From: Rallus limicola
Taxonomy: Eukaryota; Chordata; Aves; Gruiformes; Rallidae
Direction of reading: 5' to 3'
NCBI GenBank assembly: GCA_022605955.1
Contig: JAKCOZ010000001.1
Span: 99,666,211 to 99,730,210, forward strand
Length of the DNA: 64,000 bases
The notes below the pieces were generated by a model. The model saw only the letters and a list, made by a program, of their open reading frames with translations. It was not told where the DNA came from and did no database searches. A program made the translations under genes and the position numbers. Position 1 is the stretch's first letter; each line of letters starts with the position of its first letter. Below, one piece after another: positions 33,795-47,222 of the stretch.

Positions 33795-36700
33795 ATAGTA
33801 CAGTACTGTCAAAAGCTCAGGATGATTGACATTTCAGCCTATAATCAAAGGATTCAGATGTGTAGGTCTTAGTCTCCAGATATCACCCTTGTGACAGCTT
33901 AATTTTATCTGTAATTGATTATCAGTAAAGCAAAGTCATTTCTATCTCACTTTCCCATAACAAAGGGCTATAGTATCTTTGCTATCTGCTAATACTCTCC
34001 ACGGTGCAATGGTGAAATAAAAGATCTACCTGGACCACAACAGCACCTTGCAGGAAGTAAAGTTCAGTGATGGCCTCTGGAAAAAGGATGCTATAGCCTA
34101 CTCCTCCTGATAGTGCAGCTTACTGGAGTGCTGTCAGAGTAAAATAAGAGAAAAGAAAAAAAAAAAGGACCTATGCCTTTGTCTTTGCCACATTGATTAC
34201 TGTCTACAGGATTGTACGTTTTACCCAAATGTCCTGTTGTTGGCTATTCTGCTGTAGTGGCTGCTCTTTTCCAAGTGTGTACTTTTCCCACTGTATAGTA
34301 TGCTATGAAGGCATGTGTCTCTTGGAAGGTGCAAAGGCTACTGGTCCACAATCAGCTTTGTCCAGTCAACTCCAGAGCGGAAAAGATGGAATAAGATAGA
34401 CAATCCAGGAAAGTAGTTGGAAGGCTGCCACCATAATACAAAAGCTGTGCATGAACCTTACTCATACCAAAATAACAGAAAGAAATTAATTCATCTAAAA
34501 AGCCCATTTGAGAATTCAGACCAACTGGCCAGTTAACTCAAAGAAGGAACTGTGCTATATGATCACAGGGTATTATCATTTGTAAAAAAAGCCAACTAAA
34601 TGAGAGTTGATGAAAAATTAAATCTCTATCTAGACAAGATCTTAAACTTCTATCACCTTCCAAACCTTACCTTCACTTTGTAAGGGAAATACTGATAAAT
34701 TAAATATAGAACAGGACTTATTTTAAAATTAATGATAATATTTAACTCTGAAAACACCTCTGAATATTTAAAAACACATACTCTTTTGTTATTCCTATAC
34801 TCTTTTTTTTTGTCATTAATTTTCAACAATTTTTCTATTATCTCTTAAAAGGTTAATCCTGCAAATGATCTATAGTATGCTATTACGGCTTCATGCAACC
34901 AAATATATTGTATAGCTCATATATATATATATATATATATATGTATTTTGTTTGCCTTTATATAATCAGATCTGCAACTACCTTATTGTCTGCTACTTGC
35001 TCTACTTTCATCTTTTTCCATGTTTATGGCTCTATCTATATAAGCAGAACCTCATAATGCTCACAAGTCCAGCCAATTCACCCCATTTTCCCATTCTTCA
35101 AAACCATTAACATTGTTAAATGCTGTGTTCACTCCCTGGGGCTCTTATCTGGCAGGAATTCCTAGAGCACTTTCAAGCAGTATTCACATCATCTAGCTTC
35201 AGAATGCCAGTTTAGCTCTGGGAATATCCACTTCTGTCTATTGACCACTTAAAAAAAAAAAATAGAACAAACCCCATTTTTCACTCAAAAGTATGCATAT
35301 GGTGAATTTTACTGCAGAAAGTGGCTGTCATAAATAGAACTTTGATTTCCTCTATATGGCTATGGAGCCAAGGGATTATGTCCTTGTTTTACTCCATGAA
35401 ATTCTACAAGTTAGATCAGTCACATAAGACTTGAAATCAATTCACACAACATCTTTCTTTTTTGAGAGTTTAAATCCATCCCTCTCTGAGAAGCAGTTGG
35501 ATGCACGCTAGTGTTCATATTAGTGTGGAGTGAGGTCTACCTCAGTCACATCTATCACCATTGTTGCATGTGAGAGGGTAGGTAGCTGCTGAGCCAGAAA
35601 GAGTGCACAAAGGATTCAATGAAGCTCACTGTACAGGCTTTAAGTGTTACCTAATCCGTGGTCTGCAGTACCTATTTCTATTGCTCACAGACACAAGAAA
35701 ATAATAAACTGAAACTGGTAGATGGACTGAGCGATGTGTGATACTGCCTGCAGCACAGGAGCTGCTCATTATTGCTGTCGGTGGACTGGCAACGATAGGG
35801 GTACACTTTATTGACCTTGGTCCCTCTGAAAGTTGTCATTATGGTAATGGAGGTTACACAAGTACCTTAACTTCACTTGCCTTTCAACTTTTTGTTAGTT
35901 AAAGAAGTATAGGGAGTGGTTTACAATTTGTGGTACCATGTAGAAGTGTAACGAATTTTTTTTAATATAGCGGAATTTCTATATTCTTACATCAGAGATT
36001 ATAGATGCTGCATCATCCCCTTTGACTAATGGCAGCCTTCACTGATAAATTGTTAAATCAAACTTCAGTTAAACCCCATATCTCAATGACTCCATAGTTC
36101 TTTGTGATAAAAAGAGCTTTCTGGGTTTGGAAGAGAATTACTAGTCAGAAAAAAGGGCTGGATTTTTACTCTCTTTTGTAGTGTCTGTACTGGACAACAA
36201 TAAATTAATCTGTGAAGCTACAGTGTGGAGATAGGTATGTTTTTTATTTTCATTTTTTAAAATCTTCAGGCATACCATGCTAGTTGAGGAAAAAAAACAA
36301 CATTTCTACTACTAAGTGCTATCCTTAACCTTTAGATAAAAATTAAAGAGAAGCTCTTGTTCTTTTCTGCTTTCTGCAAAAATAGTTATCATTTTTCCAT
36401 CCTAACCCAGCTGTAGATAATATATCTATGTATGCTGCTGCCTGTTGAGATTCCTGTGAATTCTGGTTGAAGATAGATAGGAATTACATCAAGCGGGAGA
36501 TAACTGTGTTTCAGTCATGCAACACCACAAGAGGTTAAGTCACTTCCTGCCTGATGCATGCAATTTCTGTCAGTTTTTTATGTGTGGAAATTGACAGAAG
36601 AACTACCCTGTCCTTCCACAAATGCACAGCAGGCTCCCCTCAAGTGTCACCTCCTTTCCAAAGCATAGGGGGGCTTGCAGAGAAGTTGTTGTCAGAGCTT

Positions 36701-37842
36701 TGACTGCAGCAGCTTCCACAAGCCAAGAGACACACTCATTCAGAGCCCTTGTGCTGATGTGTGGAGTGGGAATACCACTGCTTTGACCAAAACCATCACT
36801 GCCTCACACCCACTGGGGGTACTTTTCACGCTCAGGGTGGAGGTGATAGCATTGTAGCTAATCTTTTACTGACATTGTTCCACAGAGAACAGAAAAGTCA
36901 AAGATCTCATTATATTGGAGATGCACAAGGTCCCAATTGACGAAAATGGCCTTTGTCTTTTGTGAGATAAGGCAGATGTTTACAGAGCTGAACTCTTTTG
37001 TTCTATCATATGCAATAAACCTGGTGAGGGGGGTGTTAGATATCATACTGAGTATGTAAAGATTATTTACTCTAGCATCAGTCCCTTCTGGCATTAAAAT
37101 TTACTAGGATATTTAATGCTGGAATATTTCTAGAAGCTACGGCTGTTTAGAAACAGGCTGTAATACACAGTCAGAGATTTATTAGTCTAACAGGAATTGT
37201 GAAGATATTAGTAATAAGATTTTAAACAGTAACAGTTACCTGCAATGTAGACATAGCGTTTACAAATTGATACAGAAAATATTTTGCAAAGGTATTGAAG
37301 CCCAGCTATCATACACTAGATGCAGCCACCTATGCAAGACAGATTTTTTCACTTATGCTGTGCAGCTAAACGTAAGTCCGGAAGCTGCATACAGATCAAT
37401 CCTTCAAATTGCAAGCAATTTCTTCTTGGCATCTCTCCAAGGGTCCTATAGACATTGGCAGTCATTAGGATGCATTGCTGCTATGAGTCTTAGTTGTCTT
37501 TCCTGAGGGTTTGACACAAAGCTGGATGCACCCTCCCCAGTCAATTGAGAGAGATTTATCTCTTCTTACAACCAGAATGTCAGTTCACATGAAATATGTG
37601 CATCTGCTATATGCTTGGCTCGGTTCGCCCAAGGTGCCGGGGCCTGAGCCCCACAGCTGTACCATGAGGAAGAGGTGCGGCACTGTAGTGAGTTTCCCTG
37701 CTGTGTGGGATGCCAATCCTACCTGCTGTTCAGGAAGGTTTGCTGCTTGCCAGGGGTTCAGAATGGACATCAGGAAGAGGCTGCTGAAGATTGTTAATCC
37801 CTTAGATGGTACTCATGGGTATTTTGAAAAGCCACAAAGATA
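33795..37842. other. Unassigned DNA
   Basis: A perfect AT dinucleotide run occurs near 34919-34942. The interval 35640-35880 ('ctgctcattattgctgtcggtggactgg...') is free of recognisable repeats and could be a conserved element, which is unproven. A 110-codon open frame at 37511-37843 runs up to the CR1 boundary and has no recognisable domain. No host gene was seen. Confidence 0.35.
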
Positions 37843-38238
37843 ATTAAGGGACTGCAGCATCTCCCATGTGAGGAAAGGCGGTGAGAGCTGGCAACTGTTT
37901 AGCCTGCAGAAGGCTCAGGGTGGGTCTCATTAATGTATGTAAATACCTGAAGGGAGGGTACAAAGAGGACAGAGCCAGACTGTTTTCATCTGTGCCCTGT
38001 GGCAGGACCAGAGGCAATGGACACAAAACAAAACACAGGATGCTCCATGTGAACAGAAAACACTTACTGTGAGGGTGACTGAGGACTGGCACAGGTTCCC
38101 CAGTGAGGTTGCAGTCTCCATCCTTGGTGATACTCAGAAGCCATCTGGTTCTATGTGGTCTTACTTGAACAGAGGCACTTAGAGCAGATGATATCCAGAG
38201 GTCCTTTCCATCCTCAACCAGTCTGTGATTCTATGAGT
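37843..38238 (+). mobile_element. CR1 LINE 3' fragment
   Basis: Sense CR1: 'aagggactgcagcatctcccatgtgaggaaaggcggtgagagctggc', 'cctgaagggagggtacaaagaggacagagccagactgt', ending 'cctcaaccagtctgtgattctatgagtct' with a two-unit degenerate octamer tail. The RT C-terminal frame is broken by several changes. The sequence just upstream (37620-37840) is relatively GC-rich and may be further repeat DNA that I could not classify. Confidence 0.85.
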
Positions 38239-40648
38239 CTACAACATATCTTAATTGTTATCATCAAGTAAATTCATTGTATATAAGGTACTAATGTTAT
38301 GGTCATGCAACTGAGTCAATATGTAAATTAAAATACTTCTCATATGTAAAGATAAGTTTTCTTTAATCTCAGTTTTTGAAGCTGAAATGGGCATCTTAAC
38401 CTTTCATCATGGATTAAAAAAAAACCCAAAATCATTCTAACGGAAATGCTTGCAGTCTGACAAAGTGCAGATTTGGTAAAGCAGTCTTGGTAGATCATTT
38501 AAGCAAATGAAAAATCATCAACAAGTGTTATAGGTATATACTTTGAATGTGGACAGACAAGTGCCGGAGAATGAAATGGAAGTTGTAGGCATATAAAAAT
38601 GCATAACTTTGCCTTCAAGATCATGTCAGGAGTATACCCATATGGAAATATACACCATTTGTACTGACAAGGGACCTGGATATAGGAATATATTTAAAAA
38701 AATACAGGGGTTTTGGTCTTTTGTTTCAAATTAAAGCATTATTTCTGATAAGAATAAGATAGTGTTCTGAAAATTTGGCATAGTTGAGATATTATTTTTC
38801 CCCTTTGGTACTAGTAATATTCTTAAAATACTCCTATAATGTATCATCTGTCGTGAAATTTTCATTATATAATTATCCATGGACACAGTACAATCATGAA
38901 AATTCAGGAATATATTTCATCATTCTCAGCTCAGAAGAATAGCAGATGGTGTTTGCTGTTGGATTACCCTCGAGAACTGTCTTTTTCTTTTTTTTTTTCC
39001 CCAAGCTTGCGTTTATATTTGAATTTGTATAAATTCCATGATTCAATTTATGTTAGAGGGAAAAGAGTTATAAGCATGCAAGGCATAGAAGTGATAATAA
39101 CATTGACCTGTAAGTAACAGGTTACTTTAACAGCCTTAAATACTATTATTCCAATTGAAATGTTCCATACTAGAAAGGAAGAGTAGTAGTAAGGTGTGGA
39201 GTTAGGGGGGCAATTAAGTGAAAATATGCTTTTGTTAGAGGATTTGAAATAAAACTGAAAATGCAACTGAGGAAATTGAAAACAGGAGGCCAGGCTGCAA
39301 GTGCTCCTAGGGAAAATGTGGAGGTAGTCACTCTCTGTTCTGGCTGTCTCCCACTCTGGTAGTACAGGCACCTGAAAGAGAGGCTCTATTTCCACATCAC
39401 TTTTCTGTTTCTATATTTCTGGGGACCTTGCAATAATGATTTTTAGGGACAAAATGGTGTGGCTTAGATCAGTGACGAATACTTCAAGAGATGCCACTTC
39501 TCGTTCCATTATAAGGTTAATCCTCATGGTGCAAAAACTGCAGGGAAGGAATAAACCAGAACCCAAGTCTCAGATCGTGCCAAGTGCCTCAGCTACATTT
39601 TCTACAGAAAATATCATATGGTTTAGTAATGGCTAAGTTGATAATTCTGATATTATACAAAATGAAAGGAATTGATTAGTATCAAGAGTAGTGGAGAAAC
39701 CACTTTTGAAAAATACCCTTTATTGCCTTAGAAGTTATACAGAGTAGTGAAAGCACATCTGAAATTTATCTTCAGATTATTATGGCTGTTAATTATTGGT
39801 TTTCCCCTGGTGCCTTCTTTTACCTTTTTTTCCCATTGCCTGCTTTGCTTTTCTTCACTTTTTTGCTATATCTTTGCAAAAAATAGATAACATTTACCAA
39901 AATTGAATAGAAACTTTAAAATAACTATTAAATGGGAGAAAATTCTATACTGAAAAATAAATTAAGCACAGAAGACTGTCTGAGGATGGGTGGGGTTTTC
40001 TTTAGCATAGGAAATAAATAATATTAATGGGTTAAACATGAGTAATATAAGTGTTCTAGTTTAACCAGTATTTTGTCATTGATAGTGTGGCCTTTGTCCA
40101 TGTATTTTTGAAACACATGAAGTTTGAATTTTGAATTAATGTAATTCCCTACATATACAAGATATTAATGCATAGATGTACACTGGTTTACTTTGGTTTA
40201 ATTTTCTTTTAAAACTAAAAAGATCACAAAGTTCTCAGATACCTCCTTGTAATAACTGCCAATGACACTGCCTTGTTCTGTTTTAATTTTTTTCACTTAT
40301 TTTAATGTTTTTTTTACTCTACAGGTCAGATTATCATGTATAGTTTATGTAGGAATGAATTTAGATTAAAATACATTGTTACTGAAAATACAGAATTTGT
40401 TTTGAATATTCTTTCAAATATTTGTTAGCATTTTAATATGTGCACCATCCATCTGTTAGTAAACATCAGAATTTTTCATGAAACTTGCTTCTGCTTGCTT
40501 AAATTTTAATGAAATATAATCCAGCATGCAAATATTAAATAATCAGGGCTCCAGGTCTGCTGAAGGAGGCTGGTGAGTTGAGCAGCATGTCCTATAATGT
40601 ATGATATTAACCTTCATTCTGTTTTGTGCCCATCTTATATAAAGCACC
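38239..40648. other. Unassigned AT-rich DNA
   Basis: No gene or repeat recognised; long AT-rich stretches, no usable open frames. Confidence 0.4.
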
Positions 40649-41035
40649 ATGGTAAATAACGTGGTTTGTGCCTTCTCTTTGTATCTCATGCTCAGAAAAC
40701 AGTGTGGAGTCCATTCAGAAATCAACTTAGTGATGAAAAATAGTTCTTCCTATTTCCAGAGTGTTCGGGAGTTTTCTTCCACCAGAAAGTTGTTTCTTCC
40801 TTGTAAAAACCCCAAATTCTGGAAAGAAGACGACAAACATGACTGTGTAGCTAGCTCTGAGTTCTGCATAGTCAGTCAATACATGATGATGGAAAAGGAT
40901 GACAGCATGAATTCTTCTAGTGTAGTCAGATGTTTAAAAGACAAGTGTAAGGCAGGATCCAAACTGAATGGAGTAACAATCGTATGTGTTGAGGGACAGA
41001 AGCCAGTTTGGTGTCTGAATTCTAGTTTTACATAA
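40649..41035 (+). CDS. Unrecognised 128-codon open frame, doubtful
   Basis: A 128-residue open frame in otherwise unassigned sequence. The start lies in a good translation context (CACCATGG), with TATATAAAG only a few bases upstream. The predicted protein has nine cysteines, mostly in the second half (patterns DCVASSEFC, RCLKDKCKAG, IVCVEGQKPVWC). No signal peptide of convincing form, no known domain and no polyadenylation signal close by. A frame this long can arise by chance in 64 kb, so I treat it as an unproven candidate. Confidence 0.2.
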   Translation: MVNNVVCAFSLYLMLRKQCGVHSEINLVMKNSSSYFQSVREFSSTRKLFLPCKNPKFWKEDDKHDCVASSEFCIVSQYMMMEKDDSMNSSSVVRCLKDKCKAGSKLNGVTIVCVEGQKPVWCLNSSFT

Positions 41036-41902
41036 GTCCAAGAGAGCAGAAGGGTTAATGATTAATTCTTCCTGTTGGCATTTCTGATTTGCCAGTTTAA
41101 TTCTCCATTGGTCAGTTGTTTACTTAGTTGGCTTTTTTCCTTTTGTTTGGATTTGGCAATTTTTAGGGTGCTTCGTGCTGGCTGTTCAAATTCTCTCCAA
41201 GAATGACGTAACTGGAAGCTAAATTGGCATTGCTGAAGGCTGCTATGAGTATGTGTGTATCTAGGCTAAAAAAATTTGCTTGGCTTGTTCTTAAAAATTA
41301 GTGAGTACAAAACTGGTATTTAGAAGCTTGTTTTCTCTATTGCTATTTGATTGACACTGACTTTTTTTCTGCTTATGGATGAAAATAAGATATATCTCAG
41401 AGAGCAAAGGGCTAGCTCTCAAGTCTATCAAATCAAATATATTCAGTTAATTAGAAGAATATACTAGTTGAAGCATCTAAAAATGTACCAATTTATAATT
41501 TAAAATTGTAAATATACTGATAGGATGCTATTTGTCTGATAGAATACATAAACACAGATGTGGACACTGGGATTTAAAAGGTTATTTTTTGGCAGTGAAC
41601 ATCCGAATATGTTGATAGTGGGAGGAGGTTCTGGTGACTTCAGTTTGGTTGTCACCAATACAACTCACCTCATAGAAGGTGAATGCAGAAAGAGAGGGGA
41701 AACCATTCTACTTCCTGTGACTGATTATAAATGTCTTTCACTCATTTCATAGCTCCACCAGTTTCCCTCAGAATGATCTTTGTGACCAGAATTACATCTG
41801 CAATAAAACAACATGACGCTGTTCACAGTCTATTGACTCTGTTTTATCTATCTCACCTTTTTTATTTGAATGTTCTTACAAATTTATATTGTTGTTCCTC
41901 AG
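41036..41902. other. Unassigned DNA
   Basis: No gene or repeat recognised before the LTR. Confidence 0.4.
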
Positions 41903-42505
41903 TGTCATGGTTTAACCCCAGCCAGGGGTTAAGTAAGTACCAGGCAGACACTCACCCCCCCCTCCCCACCTAAGGGGATGGGGAGCAGAATGGCAAAAAA
42001 CCCCAAACTCATGGGCTGAGATAGAGACAGTTTCATAGGAAAACAAAGGAAGATTCTGATAATGATAATACTAAAAACATTAATTAATGAATAAAATATT
42101 TAACTATTAATAATTATTAATAAAACCCAACAAGCTATTCACAAAAGCAGTTGCTCACCACATGAAGAAGGAAAAGAAACCTCAACAACCCAAGCCCAGT
42201 GTGTTTTGGAGCAGCAATCCCATCTTCCAACTCGCTTCCCCAGTTCTGTCCGCAAGGTGATGCTCTGTGGCAGGGAACATCCCTCTGGCCAGCCTGGGCC
42301 AGATGCCCTGGCTGTGCTCTCCCAGCTTCTGGTGCACCTGGCAGGGCATGAGGAGCTGAAAAGTCCTTGGCTTAGTGTAGGCACTGCGACTACCTCACAA
42401 CATCTAGAACATCAGTGTGTTAGCAACGTTATTCTCATACTAAACCCAAACCACAGCATTATAGTGGCTACTAGAATTAACTCCATCTCACCTGAAACCA
42501 GGAAA
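41903..42505 (-). mobile_element. ERVK-like solo LTR, antisense
   Basis: About 603 bp. The plus strand begins TGTCATGGTTTAACCCCAGCC and ends CATCTCACCTGAAACCAGGAAA, antisense to the ERVK-like LTR ends; the final CA is mutated to AA. It has the antisense 'ctcatgggctgagatagagacagt' block and a distinctive AT-rich insertion-like section (42060-42125, TTAATTAATGAATAAAATATT type). Flanks CCTCAG and CTTGCA do not match. No internal retroviral region. Confidence 0.78.
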
Positions 42506-43221
42506 CTTGCATTCACTTTTAGTTGAAACAAAACTCTGGTCTTTGCATGTTACTTTTGCACACAAGGGAAAACATGTCTAAATATTGCATAATACCATAA
42601 AGGCTTCTGAAGAACTTTAAACACAATTAACAAGAATCACAGAGCAACCCATTTAGGTGACTGCACATATAAATAAGGGTTAAGTTAAAAAAAAAAAAAA
42701 AAAAGGAAAGAAAACCACAACTAGATTATGCTTTAGAAGTGGCACTTGCCAGAAGGAAGGAAGGGAAAGTTATGTTAAGGCTGTCCAGTACCAAGTGTTT
42801 TATTGCCTGTGCAGTCTTGCCACAGCAGCGGACAGCACAGTGAAATCTGCCTTGCTTTTCTTCTCAGATAATGTACTATGCTTTGAAATTTAATTTAACA
42901 ATTTAAATCCAGATATCATCACAACTCTATTGATGTCATATCCATTGATTTTTATATCCTAAACTTGCTACAAAAGCAGAACCAGAATCTTTGGAAGGAA
43001 AAGTATAGTATTTTGAACTAAAATGCTTATTCAAATATGTCAAATATAAAAATACTGTGTCTGCCAGTCCCTTTGTCTATCTGCCCTGCATAAATATTTT
43101 TAACCACATTGGAAAACATATCCAAGTTAGCCACCTCTGTTTTGTAGCGAGTAAGTACAGTGCTTCTTGTATACTTTCTATGAAGTTAATTTATCAGTTG
43201 GCATTGTTATAGTTTAATTTA
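42506..43221. other. Unassigned DNA
   Basis: An A-run of about 18 lies near 42688-42705. Nothing else recognised. Confidence 0.4.
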
Positions 43222-43640
43222 GAATCGTAGAATCACTCAGGTTGGAAGAGACTTTAAGATCTCCAAATCCAGTCACAGCCTAACCCTGCCTAGTCCACCT
43301 TTAGACCATGTCCCCAAGCACAGAATCTAGACACCTTTTAAATACCACCAGGGATGATGACTTCACCACTTCCCTGGACAGCCTGTTCCAATACTCTACC
43401 CTTTCAGTAAAGAAGTTCTTCCTGGTATCTAACCTAAATCTCCTCTGGTGCAATTTGAAACCATTTCCTCTCATCCTATTGCTTGCTACATAAGAGAAGA
43501 GATGGACCCCCACCTCTCTACACCCTCCTTGCAGGTAGTTGTAGAGAGCGATAAGGTCATCCCTCTTCCTCCTTTTCTTAAGACTAAAAAGCCCCAATTC
43601 CCTTAGCCACTCCTCATAGGAATTGTGCTCCACAGGACTT
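43222..43640 (-). mobile_element. CR1 LINE 3' fragment, antisense
   Basis: The plus strand starts 'agaatcgtagaatcactcaggttggaagagactttaagatc', antisense to the CR1 end. The minus-strand frame 43633-43301 encodes the CR1 RT C-terminus: [20 protein letters not shown] at its start, then the [16 protein letters not shown] block and a terminal [13 protein letters not shown]. The frame is open throughout, so this is a comparatively well-preserved 5'-truncated copy. Confidence 0.9.
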
Positions 43641-43854
43641 GTGCTCCAGAATTTTTATTTTATTTATCCAGAACTTAAATTTGCCAACCATTCACTTGGT
43701 TCTGTTAAATCTTACACGTACATAAATGCCCATTCTTTTCACTCTTTGAGCCTTTCTGAACCTGCAAGTGCTGGAATTTAGGATGTGCCTAGTATACATG
43801 TCTCCATCTTGCAATGTACTGAAACCTACATTTTCTTCCTGTAGCCGGTGTAGT

Positions 43855-44005
43855 CTAAATACTTGGAAGTTTCCAAGACCTGGCAGGCCAAAGCCCTGAG
43901 CAGCCTGGGCTTACTCCACAGCTGACACAGCTTTGAGCAGGAGGTTAGACCAGGGACCTCCTGAGGGTCCTTCCAGCCTGAATCTCATTGTATAAGACAG
44001 CTTGA
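43855..44005 (+). mobile_element. CR1-like 3'-end fragment
   Basis: 'aaagccctgagcagcctgggcttactccacagctgacacagctttgagcaggaggttagaccagggacctcctgagggtccttccagcctgaatctcattgtat' matches the wording of a CR1 subfamily 3' UTR with a decayed tail. It is a different subfamily from the copy 200 bp upstream and opposite in orientation. Confidence 0.7.
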
Positions 44006-46764
44006 GAAAATGCAACTTCCTAACAAACTGGGAGTGAACAAGTGTTATTGAACATATGAAATAAATGAATGAAAATAAGAAACATAAGCCTAAAAAGTAG
44101 ATTCTGCCATGGCAAGAGAAGTGTGCTAAAATTTCTGCATTTCCAAAGGTAGATGCAATGTAGCTGATAGTGGAGGGAAGAAACTATTTATGTCTTTTTT
44201 AATTTTTTTTAAGCCTGTAATAAAAGGACTTAGCTTGAATTGGGGTACATTGGAATTTAGCTGTCAAAGTCCAAAATATGGCCCTGAAATACCCTCTTCA
44301 GCTTCTACTTAGCCCTTGAAAGGACTTCAATAAGTTTACTAAGTCATGTAACCTGATGGCTCTGTTTGTCAGTCACTTCCCTTAATGTCTCTGAACTCAA
44401 AGGAAGAAAGAAATATCACAAATACAGAATATCCACAAATTTCATTTAAATAGAAAATTAAGTATAGAAAAAAAGACTTGTAAGTATATGTTTTCTCCCC
44501 CCACGTAACATGGGAGCATCCTTTCTTGGTTACTAGGGAATTCGCCCACACCAAGTGCACTTAGAAATGCTTTTCTTTCAGGATACTCTCTGATCATAAC
44601 TTGGACAGTTCTTAAAATCAATTGACAGCAAGACGTAAGTCAGTTGAATTATGATACTTTTATTCTAGCACACAATTAGAACCTCGTTTCACTGTTCCAG
44701 TAATATTTATGATGGTAGCTGTATTTGAAGATTTTAGACATTGCAAAAGTAGATTCCAGTATATGAGATCCTGATGCAGCAGGAAAGAAGGGGAAAAAAA
44801 CCCCAAACAAACTTGCATGCAAAACCTCAATGGAAATTCTACTGCAAACAATTTACAATTAAAGTATCTTTCTTGACATTGCTATAATTTTTACTATTTG
44901 GCTTCATAAACATGCCTTTTTCTACAAAGTAATGTAGAATATGTAGTCTTCCTACAAAAGATGTCTGTGGTATATAAAATTTAAAGAAGGGAATTATTTA
45001 TTTTTTAAGATGAATTGCCTGTAGAAAAAAGTTTTCTCTAGTCTGTACATTTCAAATATAGTTTGAACAGTTCAGATCACCTCATTTTTTTCTTGGTATT
45101 TGTACATAAAAACTGACCCCCTTTCCAGAATCTCTCCAGGAATGGTAGCTGTCTTTCAAGGCAAATTACTTCCAAAGATTCCTGGTTAGAGAATAAAAGC
45201 TAAAAGTAAAGTAGACAGCATTCAGTGAAAAGACATAGCCTAAAAAAACCTGAAAAATTAAGTAAGCAGATCTTTCCACAATGTACTTTTAGAAATTTGG
45301 AGGAAAACAATTGAGGTTGGAAGTGGTAATGTACAAAACTATTCGTCAGCAGTAGTGTTAACTTATATATAGGAACGTATTGGTGAAAGAAGGTTTTGAC
45401 ATGGGTGTATATTGCCTGAAGTTCTGAGATTAAAACTTATTTTTATTCCTTAACAATTTAGTGCTGACCTTATTACACTGATATATAGTTTTGGATGCTG
45501 CGTATATGGCTTGAGCCTGCTTTTCTAAAATCCCCATCTCTTCTTGACTTCAGCTGAACTGTAAAGATCCAGCCTACCTGGAAACCATGGTGTAAATACT
45601 TCTGTACAAAAACCGTAAATGCTGAAAGCTGTTAGCTGGCACACTTGAAATGTACTGTCTACCAGTCCTTAGAATTACCCAATTATGTTTCTACCAAGTT
45701 TTAAACCACAGAAGGGAAGGATACCTATTTTTCTTTCCTTAACTATATATCAGTCAGGAATATCTAATTCTTGTTGATTTTTGGAAAAGCTAAACCTAAT
45801 ATAAATTCTAGATTGTAACAAATATTGGTCATCCCCCGTAAAAATGAGAAGACAATATAGCATGCTAAAGAGGATGTTGGCATAAATGTCAATAGGCTGT
45901 GTTTTTACATCACTTTGACACTAAGAATATATGCTAAAAGCATTACCATAGAAAGATATGCCATCACTCTAATTTCAATAAGTTTTGTAGCTATGACTTC
46001 AATAAAAAACAGTCATGTAAAAAAATAAAGTGACAAATTGAAATAATGGAGCAATTTCTTTGGACTCTAAAGTAAACAAGTGTAATTTCTTTTCCCAATC
46101 CTCTTGTTTCTTCTCCAGAATTGCAATTACTTACAACACAGAAGAAAGCATTTTCTGTAAAACTCTTAAGCAGCAAATTTCTCAAAGTGGAAATAAAATA
46201 AAAGAATTACTTATTATTTTGCCTAGTGCTGTGAGAAGTTTTTCTGTGTCTCTTTGGTTTATGTACCACTCAGATACCTTCTCAAGCAAAATTACTTGGC
46301 ACCCTGATAGTTACAAAAGGAACTTTCTTTTTAGGTTTTTTTGGTCCTTCTAAGTTACAGAAAAAATCTCTACTTTAAATGACCTTTGAAATTAAACACT
46401 CACAGCAATGCTCCTCAGCTCTCATAAAATGATCTCACAAACTATTTATATTTTTTTCACTGGAGGAATTTGTAAAAGGACACAGTAAGTAGACTTGTAC
46501 TGCAGCTGCTCCTACCTGTGAGTGTCCAATGTTTGATTCAGTAGCCTGAGTTTTCAAAACCACAGAAAGTAAAGCAGAATATGGCACCCTGTACATGCAG
46601 CTCAGCCCTGTTTGGGTCTCAGTTTTTCAGCCCAGCTGAAAAGTACATTTCTACATGTATTTTGTAAGTTTTTAGGCCTTCACGTGACTACTAAATAAAT
46701 GACTACTGACAGGACAAAAAGTCAGTCTCCCCACTCCCACCATTAAGAGATATGGTGAAGGTTT
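44006..46764. other. Unassigned AT-rich DNA
   Basis: No gene or repeat was recognised. The 97-codon open frame at 46060-46353 has no recognisable domain. Confidence 0.4.
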
Positions 46765-47222
46765 GTTTGGAGGTACTTCTATCCAGATACATCTGGAACA
46801 TCTTCCCTATGAGGAAAGGCTGAGTGAGCTGGGAATGTTCAGTCTTGAGAAAAGAAGACTAAGGGGGGACCTAATTAATGTTTATAAATATCTTAAGCAG
46901 GGGATGTAGGGGGAATCAGCCAGCCCCTTTTCAGTGGTCTGTGGAGACAGGACAAGGGGCAATGGCCTCAAGTTGGAGCACAGGAAGTTCCACACCAACA
47001 TGTGGAAGAACTTTTACACAGTGAGGGTGACAGAGCCCTGGGACAGGCTGCCCAGGGAGGTGGTGGACTCTCCTCTAGAGATATTCAAGATCTGTCTGGA
47101 CGCCTATCTGTGCAATATGAGCTAGGGAGCCTACTTTGGCAGAGGGATTGGACCCAATGATCTCTCAAGGTCCCTTCCAACCCCTACGATTCTGTGATTC
47201 TATGATTCTATGATTCTATGAT
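46765..47222 (+). mobile_element. CR1 LINE 3' fragment with intact octamer tail
   Basis: Sense CR1: 'cttccctatgaggaaaggctgagtgagctggg', 'gacaaggggcaatggcctcaagttggagcacaggaagttcc', 'gggacaggctgcccagggaggtgg', ending 'ggtcccttccaacccctacgattctgtgattctatg...' with four octamer units (about 47189-47220). The RT C-terminal reading is nearly intact (open 46934-47125). The clean tail and wording suggest this is one of the youngest CR1 copies in the window. Confidence 0.92.
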
